The translations under genes and the position numbers were made by a program. This document shows positions 27,176-35,744 of a stretch of 64,000 bases of DNA, one piece after another (the first letter of the stretch is position 1; the number at the start of each line of letters is the position of its first letter). The DNA comes from Nocardioides pinisoli (GTDB lineage Bacteria; Actinomycetota; Actinomycetes; Propionibacteriales; Nocardioidaceae). Where the stretch lies: NCBI RefSeq assembly GCF_024199985.1, contig NZ_JANARS010000010.1, positions 62,001 to 126,000 on the forward strand, in the 5' to 3' direction. The notes under the pieces are model-generated. The model was given only the letters and a program-made list of their open reading frames with translations. It had not been told where the DNA came from and ran no database searches.

Positions 27176-27198
27176 CTGTCGGTGGCTCGCCCTAGCGT
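27176..27198 (+). promoter_or_regulatory. PafBC-dependent (RecA-NDp type) promoter of recA
   Basis: CTGTCGGTG (27176-27184), then 8 bases, then TAGCGT (27193-27198). This fits the mycobacterial RecA-NDp motif tTGTCRgtg-N8-TAnnnT, which is activated by PafBC independently of LexA. It is the proximal of two recA promoters, 45 bases before the start codon. Confidence 0.8.
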
Positions 27199-27243
27199 CG
27201 CAGACGTACCGCACACGACACGACGACAAGACGGGACACAGCA

Positions 27244-28296
27244 ATGGCTGGTGCAGATCGCGAGAAGGCCCTCGACGCCGCTCTCGCCCAGGTGGAGAAG
27301 CAGTTCGGCAAGGGCTCGGTCATGCGACTGGGCGACGAGACACGTGCCCCGCTCGAGGTGATCCCCACGGGGTCGATCGCCCTCGACGTGGCGCTCGGCC
27401 TGGGCGGCCTGCCCCGAGGTCGTGTCGTGGAGATCTACGGTCCGGAGTCCTCCGGAAAGACGACGGTCGCCCTCCACGCGGTGGCCAGCGCGCAGGCTGC
27501 CGGCGGCATCGTCGCCTTCATCGACGCCGAGCACGCGCTCGACCCCGACTACGCCAAGGCCCTCGGTGTCGACACCGACGCGCTCCTGGTCTCCCAGCCC
27601 GACTCGGGTGAGCAGGCGCTCGAGATCGCCGACATGCTCATCCGCTCCGGCGCGCTCTCGCTGATCGTCATCGACTCGGTGGCCGCGCTCGTGCCCCGCG
27701 CCGAGATCGAGGGCGAGATGGGCGACAGCCACGTCGGCCTCCAGGCCCGCCTGATGAGCCAGGCCCTGCGCAAGATGACCGGTGCCCTCAACAACTCCGG
27801 CACCACCGCGATCTTCATCAACCAGCTGCGCGAGAAGATCGGCGTGATGTTCGGCTCGCCGGAGACCACGACCGGTGGTCGCGCGCTGAAGTTCTACTCC
27901 TCGGTGCGCCTCGACGTGCGTCGCATCGAGACGCTCAAGGACGGCACCGACATGGTCGGCAACCGCACCCGCGTCAAGGTCGTGAAGAACAAGGTCGCCC
28001 CGCCGTTCAAGCAGGCCGAGTTCGACATCATGTACGGCAAGGGCATCAGCCGCGAGGGCGGGCTGATCGACGTGGGCGTCGAGGCGGGCCTGATCCGCAA
28101 GGCCGGCGCCTGGTACACCTACGAGGGCGACCAGCTCGGCCAGGGCAAGGAGAACTCGCGCAACTTCCTGCGCGACAACCCCGACCTGGCCAACGAGATC
28201 GAGAAGCTCATCCTCGAGAAGCTGGGCGTGACTCCGGCCGTCGACAAGCCCGGCGACGACCTGAGCGACGAGCCCATCGGGGTCAATGACTTCTGA
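27244..28296 (+). CDS. recA: Recombinase RecA
   Basis: The 350-residue DNA-dependent ATPase that forms filaments on single-stranded DNA, drives homologous pairing and triggers LexA cleavage. Walker A GPESSGKTT is at about residues 66-74. Walker B, the L1/L2 DNA-binding loops (EIEGEMGD and the FGSPETTTGGRAL region) and the C-terminal acidic tail (GDDLSDEPIGV) are all normal. No intein. The ATG at 27244 begins the standard MAGADREKALDAAL. Two promoters precede it (SOS box and PafBC type). A hairpin overlaps its stop codon before recX. Confidence 0.98.
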   Translation: MAGADREKALDAALAQVEKQFGKGSVMRLGDETRAPLEVIPTGSIALDVALGLGGLPRGRVVEIYGPESSGKTTVALHAVASAQAAGGIVAFIDAEHALDPDYAKALGVDTDALLVSQPDSGEQALEIADMLIRSGALSLIVIDSVAALVPRAEIEGEMGDSHVGLQARLMSQALRKMTGALNNSGTTAIFINQLREKIGVMFGSPETTTGGRALKFYSSVRLDVRRIETLKDGTDMVGNRTRVKVVKNKVAPPFKQAEFDIMYGKGISREGGLIDVGVEAGLIRKAGAWYTYEGDQLGQGKENSRNFLRDNPDLANEIEKLILEKLGVTPAVDKPGDDLSDEPIGVNDF

Positions 28297-28311
28297 CCGC
28301 GCAGGCGGTCA
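28294..28311 (+). terminator. Hairpin overlapping the recA stop codon
   Basis: TGACCGC (28294-28300) pairs with GCGGTCA (28305-28311) around GCAG. The 5' arm includes the recA stop TGA. Partial termination between recA and recX is known in other bacteria and keeps RecX low. Only a 7-bp stem, so a modest call. Confidence 0.5.
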
Positions 28312-28342
28312 CGAGGGACGAGTGACCGGCGTCGCGCGGGCA

Positions 28343-28395
28343 GGTTGAGCAAGCGTCCGACCGAGCTTGCGAGGGCGGATCCGCGCGTCGAAACC
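28343..28395. repeat. Imperfect palindromic intergenic repeat between recA and recX
   Basis: Begins GGTTGAGCAAGCG and ends GCGTCGAAACCC, with CGAGCTTGCGAG in the middle. The ends (GGTT...AACC) and the AAGCG/CTTGCG arms are roughly complementary. From memory, repeats of this GGTTGAG...CGAAACC type are scattered between genes in Nocardioides relatives. A related AGTCGCTTGCTCG-type sequence lies at 37104-37172. Confidence 0.5.
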
Positions 28396-28418
28396 CGATG
28401 CTCCAAGGAGTCGAGGCG

Positions 28419-29150
28419 ATGACGAAGGAGACGCGTCCGGCCCCCGACTGGGTCGGCGACGTCGGACTCGGCGTCAGGGCGTGGGTGGGGGAGCCCCCAT
28501 CCACGCCCGAGGTCGAGCCATCGGACGGTGCGCGCGCCCGCCGTGGGAGTGGTGGCGGACGCAAGGGCCGTGGGGGCGGCCGAGGTCGCACCCGGACGTG
28601 GGAGGAGCGCGAGGCGGCGCGGATCGCCCGTGAGGAGGCTGCGGCCGCCGAGGTCGAGGCCGACCCGGAGGCCGTGGCCCGCAAGATCCTGCTCGACACG
28701 CTGACCGGACAGGCCCGCTCGCGACAGGAGCTGGCCGACAAGCTGGCCAAGCGGGGAGTCCCCGACGAGCTGGCGGCGCAGCTGCTCGACCGCTTCACCG
28801 AGGTCGGGCTGATCGACGACGCGGCCTACGCCCGGCAGTGGGTGGAGAGCCGGCACCGCAGCCGAGGACTGGCGCCGCGGGCGCTGGCCCAGGAGCTGCG
28901 CCGCAAGGGCATCGACGACGAGGACGCGAAGTCCGCGCTGGAGCAGATCGACGAGGGTGACCAGCGCGCCGCCGCCCGGGCGCTCGTCGACAAGAAGCTG
29001 CGCTCGATGCGCGGGCTCGACCACCAGGTGGCCACCCGCCGCCTGGCCGGACTGCTGGCCCGCAAGGGCTACGCAGCCGGCCTGGCCTTCTCGGTCGTCC
29101 GCGAGGCGCTCGGTGAGGCCGCCGACGACGAGCCGCACCCCGACTTGTGA
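28419..29150 (+). CDS. recX: Regulatory protein RecX with long N-terminal extension
   Basis: RecX, the RecA-filament modulator. The 243-residue product has the usual three tandem three-helix repeats in residues about 85-240 (ILLDTLTGQARSRQELADKL, LIDDAAYARQWVESRH, APRALAQELRRKGI, RRLAGLLARKGY). The first 80 residues are unusual: proline-rich, then a Gly/Arg-rich basic run (RRGSGGGRKGRGGGR), which could bind nucleic acid. The ATG at 28419 is preferred over 28398 because AAGGAG lies 9-14 bases upstream. It follows recA in the same direction, separated by a hairpin and a repeat. Confidence 0.92.
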   Translation: MTKETRPAPDWVGDVGLGVRAWVGEPPSTPEVEPSDGARARRGSGGGRKGRGGGRGRTRTWEEREAARIAREEAAAAEVEADPEAVARKILLDTLTGQARSRQELADKLAKRGVPDELAAQLLDRFTEVGLIDDAAYARQWVESRHRSRGLAPRALAQELRRKGIDDEDAKSALEQIDEGDQRAAARALVDKKLRSMRGLDHQVATRRLAGLLARKGYAAGLAFSVVREALGEAADDEPHPDL

Positions 29151-29250
29151 GCGGGAGCGGCCGGAGCCGTGGCCGTCGGTGCTCTGGAGCAGCAGGTCGA
29201 CGGGCGGACCGCCCGTTCCCACGAGCGCCGTGGTCTGGTGGGATGGGCCG

Positions 29251-29742
29251 GTGAGCAGCGAACGCGAGGTCCTCACCTACGACCTCTTCGGCACCGCGAC
29301 CCGCGAGCTGGCGCAGGAGGTGGCCGACTCGGGGTTCCGCCCCGACATGATCCTGGCGATCGCGCGCGGCGGGCTCGCCCTCGGGATGGGTCTGGGCTAC
29401 GCGCTGGCGGTCAAGAACATCTCGGTCGTCAACGTCGAGTTCTACACCGGCGTCGACCAGCGCCTCGACGTCCCGATCATGCTGCCGCCCACCCCGGCTG
29501 CGGTCGACCTGTCGGGGCTGAAGGTGCTCGTGGCCGACGACGTCGCCGACACCGGTCGGACCCTGGAGCTGGTGCACGCGTTCTGCGAGGGACACGTGGC
29601 AGAGGTCCGCACGGTCGTCATCTACGAGAAGCCGCAGTCGGTGATCAAGCCCGACTACTCGTGGCGGAGCACCGAGCGCTGGATCGACTTCCCGTGGTCG
29701 GTGCTCCCGCCGGTGGTCGATCCCGAGGCGCTCGCCCACTGA
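29251..29742 (+). CDS. Phosphoribosyltransferase-family protein
   Basis: A 163-residue type I PRT fold protein. The PRPP-binding loop is VLVADDVADTGRTLE (about residues 93-107), and the PPi loop is ILAIARGGLALG (about 27-38). It lacks the features of a named purine PRT. Related small proteins are annotated as hypoxanthine/guanine or xanthine PRT-like, so a role in base salvage is possible but unproven. GTG start at 29251 is 13 codons before the conserved LFGTATRELAQ. No clear Shine-Dalgarno. Confidence 0.85.
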   Translation: MSSEREVLTYDLFGTATRELAQEVADSGFRPDMILAIARGGLALGMGLGYALAVKNISVVNVEFYTGVDQRLDVPIMLPPTPAAVDLSGLKVLVADDVADTGRTLELVHAFCEGHVAEVRTVVIYEKPQSVIKPDYSWRSTERWIDFPWSVLPPVVDPEALAH

Positions 29743-29754
29743 CACACTCGCCGG

Positions 29755-30468
29755 ATGCACTCCGTCCCTGTCGTCGTACGTCATGACGAGCGCGAGCTCA
29801 CCGGCGCGGTCCGGCCCGGCGAGTCCTGGGCCGCGGCCGCGACGCGGATCGCCGCCACGGTCTCCGGCGAACCCGTCGCCGACGACCTGTCGGGAGCGAC
29901 GCTGCGGTTCGCGGTCGAGCCCGACCAGCGCATCGTGCTGCGGGCAATGACGCGCGGTGACCTGCCGCTCCTCACCCGGTGGCTCCAGCAGCCGCACGTC
30001 CGGCGCTGGTGGCACGCCGACGGGGACCCGAGCCCCGAACGGGTGGTCGCGACCTACGGGCCCCGGGTCGACGGCACGACACCGATCCGGATGTGGGTGG
30101 TGGACCTCAAAGGCCACTCGATCGGGTTCGTCCAGGACTACCGGATCAGCGACTACCCCGACTTCGCGCTGCTGACGCCGGACCCCGACGCGATCGGTCT
30201 CGACTACGCCATCGGGGAGCCCGCGTGGGCGGGGCGCGGCCTCGGCGCGCGTGTCCTGTGGTCGTGGATGCGGGGCGCGCGGCACCGGTTCCCGGACGCG
30301 ACGGCCTACTTCGCCGCGCCGGACCACCGCAACGCGGCCTCGCTGCGGATCCTCGAGAAGGCGGGCTTCGATCAGGGCACCTGGTTCGACGAGCCGCAGC
30401 GTGACGGCAGGGTGGCCACGGTCGTCGGCTGCACCCTCGACGTGCGCCGCGTGCTGGGCGTCGCCTGA
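29755..30468 (+). CDS. GNAT acetyltransferase, AAC(6')-like
   Basis: A 237-residue protein. About 60 residues of N-terminal extension precede a GNAT domain of the RimJ/AAC(6')-I type: LRAMTRGDLPLLTRWLQQPHV, RRWWHADGD, IGFVQDYRISDYPD, then GLDYAIGEPAWAGRGLGARVLW, the acetyl-CoA loop. Similar enzymes acetylate aminoglycosides or act in siderophore synthesis. Neither can be chosen from sequence. The ATG at 29755 follows CACACT by 6 bases, a weak leaderless pattern. Confidence 0.85.
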   Translation: MHSVPVVVRHDERELTGAVRPGESWAAAATRIAATVSGEPVADDLSGATLRFAVEPDQRIVLRAMTRGDLPLLTRWLQQPHVRRWWHADGDPSPERVVATYGPRVDGTTPIRMWVVDLKGHSIGFVQDYRISDYPDFALLTPDPDAIGLDYAIGEPAWAGRGLGARVLWSWMRGARHRFPDATAYFAAPDHRNAASLRILEKAGFDQGTWFDEPQRDGRVATVVGCTLDVRRVLGVA

Positions 30469-30492
30469 CGGTCGGTGCGTCATGATGTGCGC

Positions 30493-31356
30493 ATGACGAG
30501 CCCCCAGCCCTCGCCGATCGCCGACGCGCTCCGCCTGCCCAATGGCCCGGTCGACCTGACGGCGGTCGAGACCGACGCCGCACCGGGCTTCGACGGGGCC
30601 AAGGCCGACGGCAAGGCCGCGCTGACCGCGATGGGCGACGAGCTCGCCGACCTGCAGGAGCGGCTCTGGGCCGAGCGGACGGTCGGGTCCGAGCGTCGCG
30701 TCCTGCTCGTCCTGCAGGGCATGGACACGAGCGGCAAGGGCGGCGTCCTCCGTCACACGATCGGGCTCGTCGACCCCCAGGGCGTCCGCATCACCAGCTT
30801 CAAGGCGCCCACCGAGGAGGAGAAGCGGCACGACTTCCTCTGGCGCATCGAGAAGGGCCTGCCCGACGCCGGCTACATCGGCGTCTTCGACCGCTCCCAC
30901 TACGAGGACGTCCTCATCGCACGCGTCCGCGGGTTCGCCGACCCGGACGAGATCGAGCGCCGCTACGGCGCGATCAACGACTTCGAGGCCCGGCTCGTCG
31001 ACGACGGGTTCTCGATCATCAAGTGCATGCTCCACATCAGCGCCGACGAGCAGAAGGCACGGCTGGTCGAGCGCCTCGCCAACCCCGAGAAGCACTGGAA
31101 GTACAACCCCGGTGACCTCGACGAGCGGGCGCTGTGGCCCGCCTACCGCGAGGCCTACGAGGTCGCGCTCGAGCGCACCAGCACAGATGTCGCGCCGTGG
31201 CACGTGGTGCCGTCGGACAAGAAGTGGTTCCGCAACCTGGCCGTCGGCCAGATCCTCCTCGACACCCTGCGCGGCCTCGACCTGCAGTGGCCGGCCGCCG
31301 ACTTCGACGTGGCGGCCGAGACCGAGCGTCTCGCCGAGGAGGACCCGGTCCAGTGA
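30493..31356 (+). CDS. ppk2: Polyphosphate:nucleotide phosphotransferase, PPK2 family
   Basis: A 287-residue PPK2 enzyme that phosphorylates nucleoside mono- or diphosphates with polyphosphate. Walker A is LQGMDTSGKGG (about 75-85) and Walker B/lid is FDRSHYEDVLIARV (about 132-145). The C-terminal region carries NPEKHWKYNPGDLDER and DKKWFRNLAVGQ, typical of single-domain PPK2. Class (I, II or III) cannot be fixed without alignment. The ATG at 30493 is 6 bases after CATGAT. Its stop overlaps the GTG of the HipA-like gene, so the two may be co-expressed. Confidence 0.92.
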   Translation: MTSPQPSPIADALRLPNGPVDLTAVETDAAPGFDGAKADGKAALTAMGDELADLQERLWAERTVGSERRVLLVLQGMDTSGKGGVLRHTIGLVDPQGVRITSFKAPTEEEKRHDFLWRIEKGLPDAGYIGVFDRSHYEDVLIARVRGFADPDEIERRYGAINDFEARLVDDGFSIIKCMLHISADEQKARLVERLANPEKHWKYNPGDLDERALWPAYREAYEVALERTSTDVAPWHVVPSDKKWFRNLAVGQILLDTLRGLDLQWPAADFDVAAETERLAEEDPVQ

Positions 31357-32153
31357 GCTCCGCCGGACTCCCCACCGGACTCCCCACAGGCCTCCCGACT
31401 GTCACGGTCACCCGCTACGTCACGCCGCTGCACGAGGGAGGCAGCCTGCCCGGCGTCGTCGAGGGCGACGACCTCGGCACCTACGTGTGCAAGTTCCGCG
31501 GCGCCGGCCAGGGCGCCAAGGTGCTGGTCGCCGAGGTCATCGTGAGCGCCCTGGCCACCCGGCTGGGCCTGCGCACCCCGCGGCTCGTCGTCCTCGACCT
31601 CGACCCCGAGCTCGCCCGCTACGAGGCGGACGAGGAGGTGCAGGACCTGCTCAACGCGAGCGTCGGTCCCAACCTCGGCATCGACTTCCTCCCCGGCTCC
31701 TTCGGCGTCGACGGGCAGGTGAGCGCGGCCGACGACGAGGGTGCCCGCGTGCTGTGGCTCGACGCGTTCACCGCCAACGTCGACCGCTCGTGGCGCAACC
31801 CCAACCTGCTCCTCTGGCACGGCGACCTGTGGGTGATCGACCACGGGGCCTCCCTCTACTTCCACCACGGCTGGCGGTCCGGGGTCACCGATCCGGCGAA
31901 GTTCGCCGCCCAGCCCTGGGACGCCGGCGGCCACGTCTTCGAGACGTGCGCACGCCGGGCGATCGAGCTCGACGCGGAGATCGCGGCACCGCTCGACCGT
32001 GACGTCTTCATCGAGGTGCTGGACCAGGTCCCCGACGTCTGGCTGGAGACGGTGCCCGGTGCGGAGACGCCGGACGCGCTGCGCCAGGCGTACGTCGACT
32101 TCCTCCTCGCGCGCCTCGGCACCCGCCAGTGGCTCCCGGCGGTGGCGCGATGA
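31353..32153 (+). CDS. HipA-like kinase-fold protein
   Basis: A 266-residue protein with a HipA-type kinase fold. The catalytic loop appears as NVDRSWRNPNLL (about residues 143-154) and the metal-binding DFD/DFG equivalent as VIDHG. An early segment YVCKFRGAGQGAKVLVAEV probably carries the ATP-binding Lys and Glu. It lacks the N-subdomain of toxin HipA, so it is not a classic persistence toxin. A short GLPT repeat (three copies) lies at residues 5-16. Its GTG start overlaps the PPK2 stop and its stop overlaps the DUF3037 ATG. The kinase and DUF3037 proteins commonly occur as a pair of unknown function. Confidence 0.78.
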   Translation: MSSAGLPTGLPTGLPTVTVTRYVTPLHEGGSLPGVVEGDDLGTYVCKFRGAGQGAKVLVAEVIVSALATRLGLRTPRLVVLDLDPELARYEADEEVQDLLNASVGPNLGIDFLPGSFGVDGQVSAADDEGARVLWLDAFTANVDRSWRNPNLLLWHGDLWVIDHGASLYFHHGWRSGVTDPAKFAAQPWDAGGHVFETCARRAIELDAEIAAPLDRDVFIEVLDQVPDVWLETVPGAETPDALRQAYVDFLLARLGTRQWLPAVAR

Positions 32154-32536
32154 CCGCCACCCGGATGGCCTACCAGTACGTCGTGCTCCGGTGCGTGCCG
32201 CGCCCCGAGCGCGAGGAGTTCCTCAACGTGGGCGTCGTGCTGCACTGCCAGGCCGCCGACTTCCTCGACGTGGCGTGGTCGGTCGACGCCGACCGGTTGC
32301 GGGCGCTCCACCCGGGCATCGACGTCGACCAGGTGTGCGAGGCGCTCGCCTTCACCGACTGGGTGTGCCGGGGCGACGAGCGTGGGGGCGCGGCCGCGCG
32401 CCAGTCGCTGGGCCAGCGGTTCGGCTTCCTGAAGGCGCCGCGCAGCACGGTGCTCCAGCCCGGTCCGGTCCACGGGGGACTGACCGCTGACCCCGCCCGT
32501 CAGCTCGAGCACCTCCGCGAGCGCCTCGTGGGGTGA
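32150..32536 (+). CDS. DUF3037 protein
   Basis: A 128-residue protein of the DUF3037 family: YQYVVLRCVPRPEREEFLNVGVVL is the diagnostic N-terminus and a C-terminal half with FLKAPRSTVLQPGPVHGGLT follows. Function unknown. The ATG at 32150 overlaps the stop of the HipA-like kinase gene, and the pairing of these two families suggests a partner or substrate relation. Confidence 0.87.
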   Translation: MTATRMAYQYVVLRCVPRPEREEFLNVGVVLHCQAADFLDVAWSVDADRLRALHPGIDVDQVCEALAFTDWVCRGDERGGAAARQSLGQRFGFLKAPRSTVLQPGPVHGGLTADPARQLEHLRERLVG

Positions 32537-32546
32537 TACTCGGCAG

Positions 32547-35500
32547 GTGAGCCCGCCCGCCGGTGTCACCCGGATCCGACTGGCGTCCACGCTGGCCGTG
32601 GACACCGGTGACGGTCCGCGCGCGGGTCGCGAGCTGGGCAGCCGCAAGGCGAGGACCCTCCTTGCCCTGCTGGCGGCCGCCCGGGGGCGTCCGGTCGCCA
32701 CCGACCGGGTCGTCGACGCGCTGTGGCACGAGTCCCCGCCGGCCGACCCCGCGGCCAACGTGGCGACCCTGGTCAGCCGGGTCCGGCGCACCGTGGGTCC
32801 GTCGGTCGTGGTCGGCCTGCCGGGCGCCTACGCGCTGGGCGGCACGTGGTCCCTCGACGTGGTCGAGGCCGAGCAGTGGTGCGCCGAGGCTGCCGCGCGG
32901 CTGGCCGCAGGCGAGCACGCGCTCGCCGACGCGGCAGCCGCCGCCGCGCAGGAGCTGCTCGGGACCGAGCCGGCGTTGCTCGACGAGGTGGACGACGGCT
33001 GGGTCGTGGGCGTCCGCGCCGAGGTCGACGACCTGCGCCGCACCGCCCGCCACCACCGGGTGACGGCGCTGCTCGAGCTCGACCCCGCCGCCGCGGTCCG
33101 GGTCGCGAGCGCAGGAGTCGTGGTCGACGGCGACGACGAGCGAGCCGTGCGCGACCTGATGCGCGCGCTGGCTGCCGACGGGCAGACGCCGGCGGCGCTC
33201 ACGGCGTACGACCGGCTGGCCCGCCGCCTGCGCGACGAGCTCGGCAGCGACCCCGACCGCGCCACGGCCGACCTGCACCTGGCCCTGCTGCGCGAGGTCG
33301 AGGTCCGGCCGGAGGCCGGGCCTGCTGCCGCAGCCACGGCTGTCGCGCCGCGAGCGACCCAGCCGGCGGCGCTCGTGGGTCGCGAGGCCGAGGTCGCGCA
33401 CCTCCGTGAGGCGTGGAACCGGTCGGTGGACGGACGGTCGGTGGCGCTCCAGCTCGTCGTCGGCGAGGGCGGGATCGGCAAGACCCGGCTGCTGGACGCC
33501 GTCGCCGACCTCGTGTCGACGACGGGGGGCCAGGTGCTGCGGGGCAGGTGCCACCCGGCCGAGCGGTCGCTGTTCCTGCAGCCGTTCGTCGACGCGCTAC
33601 GGCCCGCGCTCGGCGGGCTGGGCCGCGACGAGCTGCTGGCGGTGGTGCGCGACCACGAGGCGGCGTGGGTCTCCCTGGTGCCCGACCTCGCCGGCCTCCT
33701 TCCCGGGGCCGCACCACGGCCCGCGGACCGCGACCTGCTGCGCCGGGCGGCGTACGACGCCGTGGCCGTCGCGCTGCGTCGGCTGGCCGTCGCGCGGCCG
33801 GTCGTGGTCGTCCTCGACGACCTCCAGGACTCGGGTGCGGCCACCGTCGACCTCCTGGGCTACCTCGCCGGACGGCTCGACGGGGCTCGGGTCCTGCTCG
33901 TCGGCGCCGTGCGCAGCGAGGACGCCGCCGTCGTCGAGCGCCTCGGCGACCGGGCCACGCGCCTCCACCTCGGTCCGCTCGGGCCGGCCGCGGTGGACAC
34001 GCTGGCCATGGCGGCGGGTGTCGGTGCGCACGGCCGCCAGGTCATGGCCCGCACCGCCGGCCACACGCTCAGCGTCGTCGAGAGCCTCCGCGCCCTCGCC
34101 GGCGGGGAGACCGGCGTGCCGGCCTCGCTGGCGGAGGGGGTGCTGGGCCGCGTCGCCCGGCTCCCCGAGCAGACCCGCGCGGTCGTCGAGGCGGGCGCGG
34201 TCCTGCGCCGCCGCCTCGACCCGCGGCTGCTGGCAGGACTCACCGAGGTCTCCGAGGTCGCGGCCACCCGCGCCTGCGAGGAGCTGACCCGAGCCGGCCT
34301 CTTCACCCGCGGGGGCGCGGTCTACGAGTTCGCGAACGACCTCTTCCAGGAGTGCGTCCACGCGGCCCTCCCCGAGGCGGTCGCGGCGGCCTACCACCGC
34401 CGAGCGGCCGACCTGACGAGCGACCGCCCCGAGGTGATGGCCACGCACGCCCACGCGGTCGGCGACGACGCACGGGCGGCGCGCGGATGGCTGCTGGCGG
34501 GGGAGGAGGCGCTGGCACGCGCTGCCGTCGAGGACGCCCGCACGCTCGTCGAGCGCTGCCTCGCGACGCCTGACCTCGCCGCCGAGACCCGGGCGCGGGC
34601 GCTGCTCGTGCGCGGGCGCGTGCACGAGGCCGGGACCAGCTGGACGGACGCCCTGCACGACATCGACGCCGCCCTGGCGTGGGCGCGGACCAGCGGCGAG
34701 CGGCGCCTCGAGCTGGCTGCGCTCCGGGCCCGCGGTGGTGACGCCGCCGTCGGCGCACAGCTCGGCACCGACGAGCTGCTCGGCCCGCTCGAGGACGGCG
34801 CGCGGCTGGCCGCCGACCTCGGTGACCGGCGGGCCGAGGCCGACTTCGGGTGCCGGCTCACCGTGCTGGAGGCCAGCCGGCTGCGGCTCGCGGCGGCCCG
34901 GGCGCGGGCGGACCGGGTGCTGGCCCGCGCCCGCGCGTCCGGGTCGGAGGAGGGCGTCGTCCTGGCGCTCGACGGGCTCAAGACGGTGGCCTGGTACCTC
35001 GGCGACACGCCCCTCCTCGCCGACACCGTGCGAGAGCTCGAGCCGATGGTGTGGGCACGCGACGACTCCTGGCTGATCCAGTGGGTGGTGTTCGAGGGAG
35101 CCTTCGTGCCCGCCGCCCGGGACGACTGGGCCGGTGCGCGGGAGCTGCTCCACGAGGCGCGCGCCCTCAACGTCCGCAGCGGGTTCCCGGCCTACGCCGG
35201 CCACCTGCGGGCCTACGAGGGGTGGCTGGCGCGCCTCGCCGGTGACCTCGACGAGGCCCGGGACCTGGGCACCCGCGCGGTCGAGGAGACCTCGGCCGTC
35301 GACCACCCGTGGTGGCACTCGTGGGCCGCCGGGCTGCTCGCAGCCACCCTCGTCGAGCTGGGCGACGGGTCCGCGGCGGAGCGGGTGGCGCGCGCGGGGA
35401 TGACGGCGCGGAGGGGCACGGCCCGCCCCGGGCGGCTCCTCTGCGCGGCCGCGCTGGCGGCGGCGACCGGCGAGCTGACCCGGCCGGCCACCGACGACCT

Positions 35501-35744
35501 GATGGCGGTGGACTGCCCGGCGGGGCGAGCGTGGGTGCTCGGCGCCGACGCCTACCTCCTGCTCGCCGGAGCGGCCGCCGCCCGCGGGGACGGGGGCGAG
35601 GCGGCACGCGTCCTGGCGCCCCTGCGGACGGCGACCGCCGGGAACTGGCCCGCGATCCGGCGGCGGGTCGTGGCGGTCGGTCAGAGCGCCTCGAGCACCA
35701 GCCGCGCCGCCCGTTCCGCACCGTCCGAGGGCACCGGCCGGTAG
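32547..35744 (+). CDS. BTAD/AAA-domain transcriptional regulator (AfsR/LAL-like), 1065 aa
   Basis: Large multidomain regulator. Residues about 1-90 form an OmpR-like winged helix (LGSRKARTLLALLAAARG, RVVDALW), and 95-255 a bacterial transcriptional activation domain (ELLGTEPALLDE to RRLRDELGSDPDRAT). An AAA/STAND ATPase follows, with Walker A VGEGGIGKT near 305-313 and VVVLDDLQD near 415-425. About 400 residues of TPR-like helices end the protein. There is no C-terminal LuxR helix-turn-helix. GTG start, 6 bases after GATACT. The last 64 bases overlap the 3' end of a truncated glycosyltransferase on the other strand, so the final 20 residues may be a rearrangement-derived tail. Target genes unknown. 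Confidence 0.88.
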   Translation: MSPPAGVTRIRLASTLAVDTGDGPRAGRELGSRKARTLLALLAAARGRPVATDRVVDALWHESPPADPAANVATLVSRVRRTVGPSVVVGLPGAYALGGTWSLDVVEAEQWCAEAAARLAAGEHALADAAAAAAQELLGTEPALLDEVDDGWVVGVRAEVDDLRRTARHHRVTALLELDPAAAVRVASAGVVVDGDDERAVRDLMRALAADGQTPAALTAYDRLARRLRDELGSDPDRATADLHLALLREVEVRPEAGPAAAATAVAPRATQPAALVGREAEVAHLREAWNRSVDGRSVALQLVVGEGGIGKTRLLDAVADLVSTTGGQVLRGRCHPAERSLFLQPFVDALRPALGGLGRDELLAVVRDHEAAWVSLVPDLAGLLPGAAPRPADRDLLRRAAYDAVAVALRRLAVARPVVVVLDDLQDSGAATVDLLGYLAGRLDGARVLLVGAVRSEDAAVVERLGDRATRLHLGPLGPAAVDTLAMAAGVGAHGRQVMARTAGHTLSVVESLRALAGGETGVPASLAEGVLGRVARLPEQTRAVVEAGAVLRRRLDPRLLAGLTEVSEVAATRACEELTRAGLFTRGGAVYEFANDLFQECVHAALPEAVAAAYHRRAADLTSDRPEVMATHAHAVGDDARAARGWLLAGEEALARAAVEDARTLVERCLATPDLAAETRARALLVRGRVHEAGTSWTDALHDIDAALAWARTSGERRLELAALRARGGDAAVGAQLGTDELLGPLEDGARLAADLGDRRAEADFGCRLTVLEASRLRLAAARARADRVLARARASGSEEGVVLALDGLKTVAWYLGDTPLLADTVRELEPMVWARDDSWLIQWVVFEGAFVPAARDDWAGARELLHEARALNVRSGFPAYAGHLRAYEGWLARLAGDLDEARDLGTRAVEETSAVDHPWWHSWAAGLLAATLVELGDGSAAERVARAGMTARRGTARPGRLLCAAALAAATGELTRPATDDLMAVDCPAGRAWVLGADAYLLLAGAAAARGDGGEAARVLAPLRTATAGNWPAIRRRVVAVGQSASSTSRAARSAPSEGTGR

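Noticed and set aside
31353..32153. Classic HipBA toxin-antitoxin module
   Set aside because: The kinase lacks the HipA N-subdomain, and no HipB-like helix-turn-helix gene is adjacent. The partner is DUF3037.
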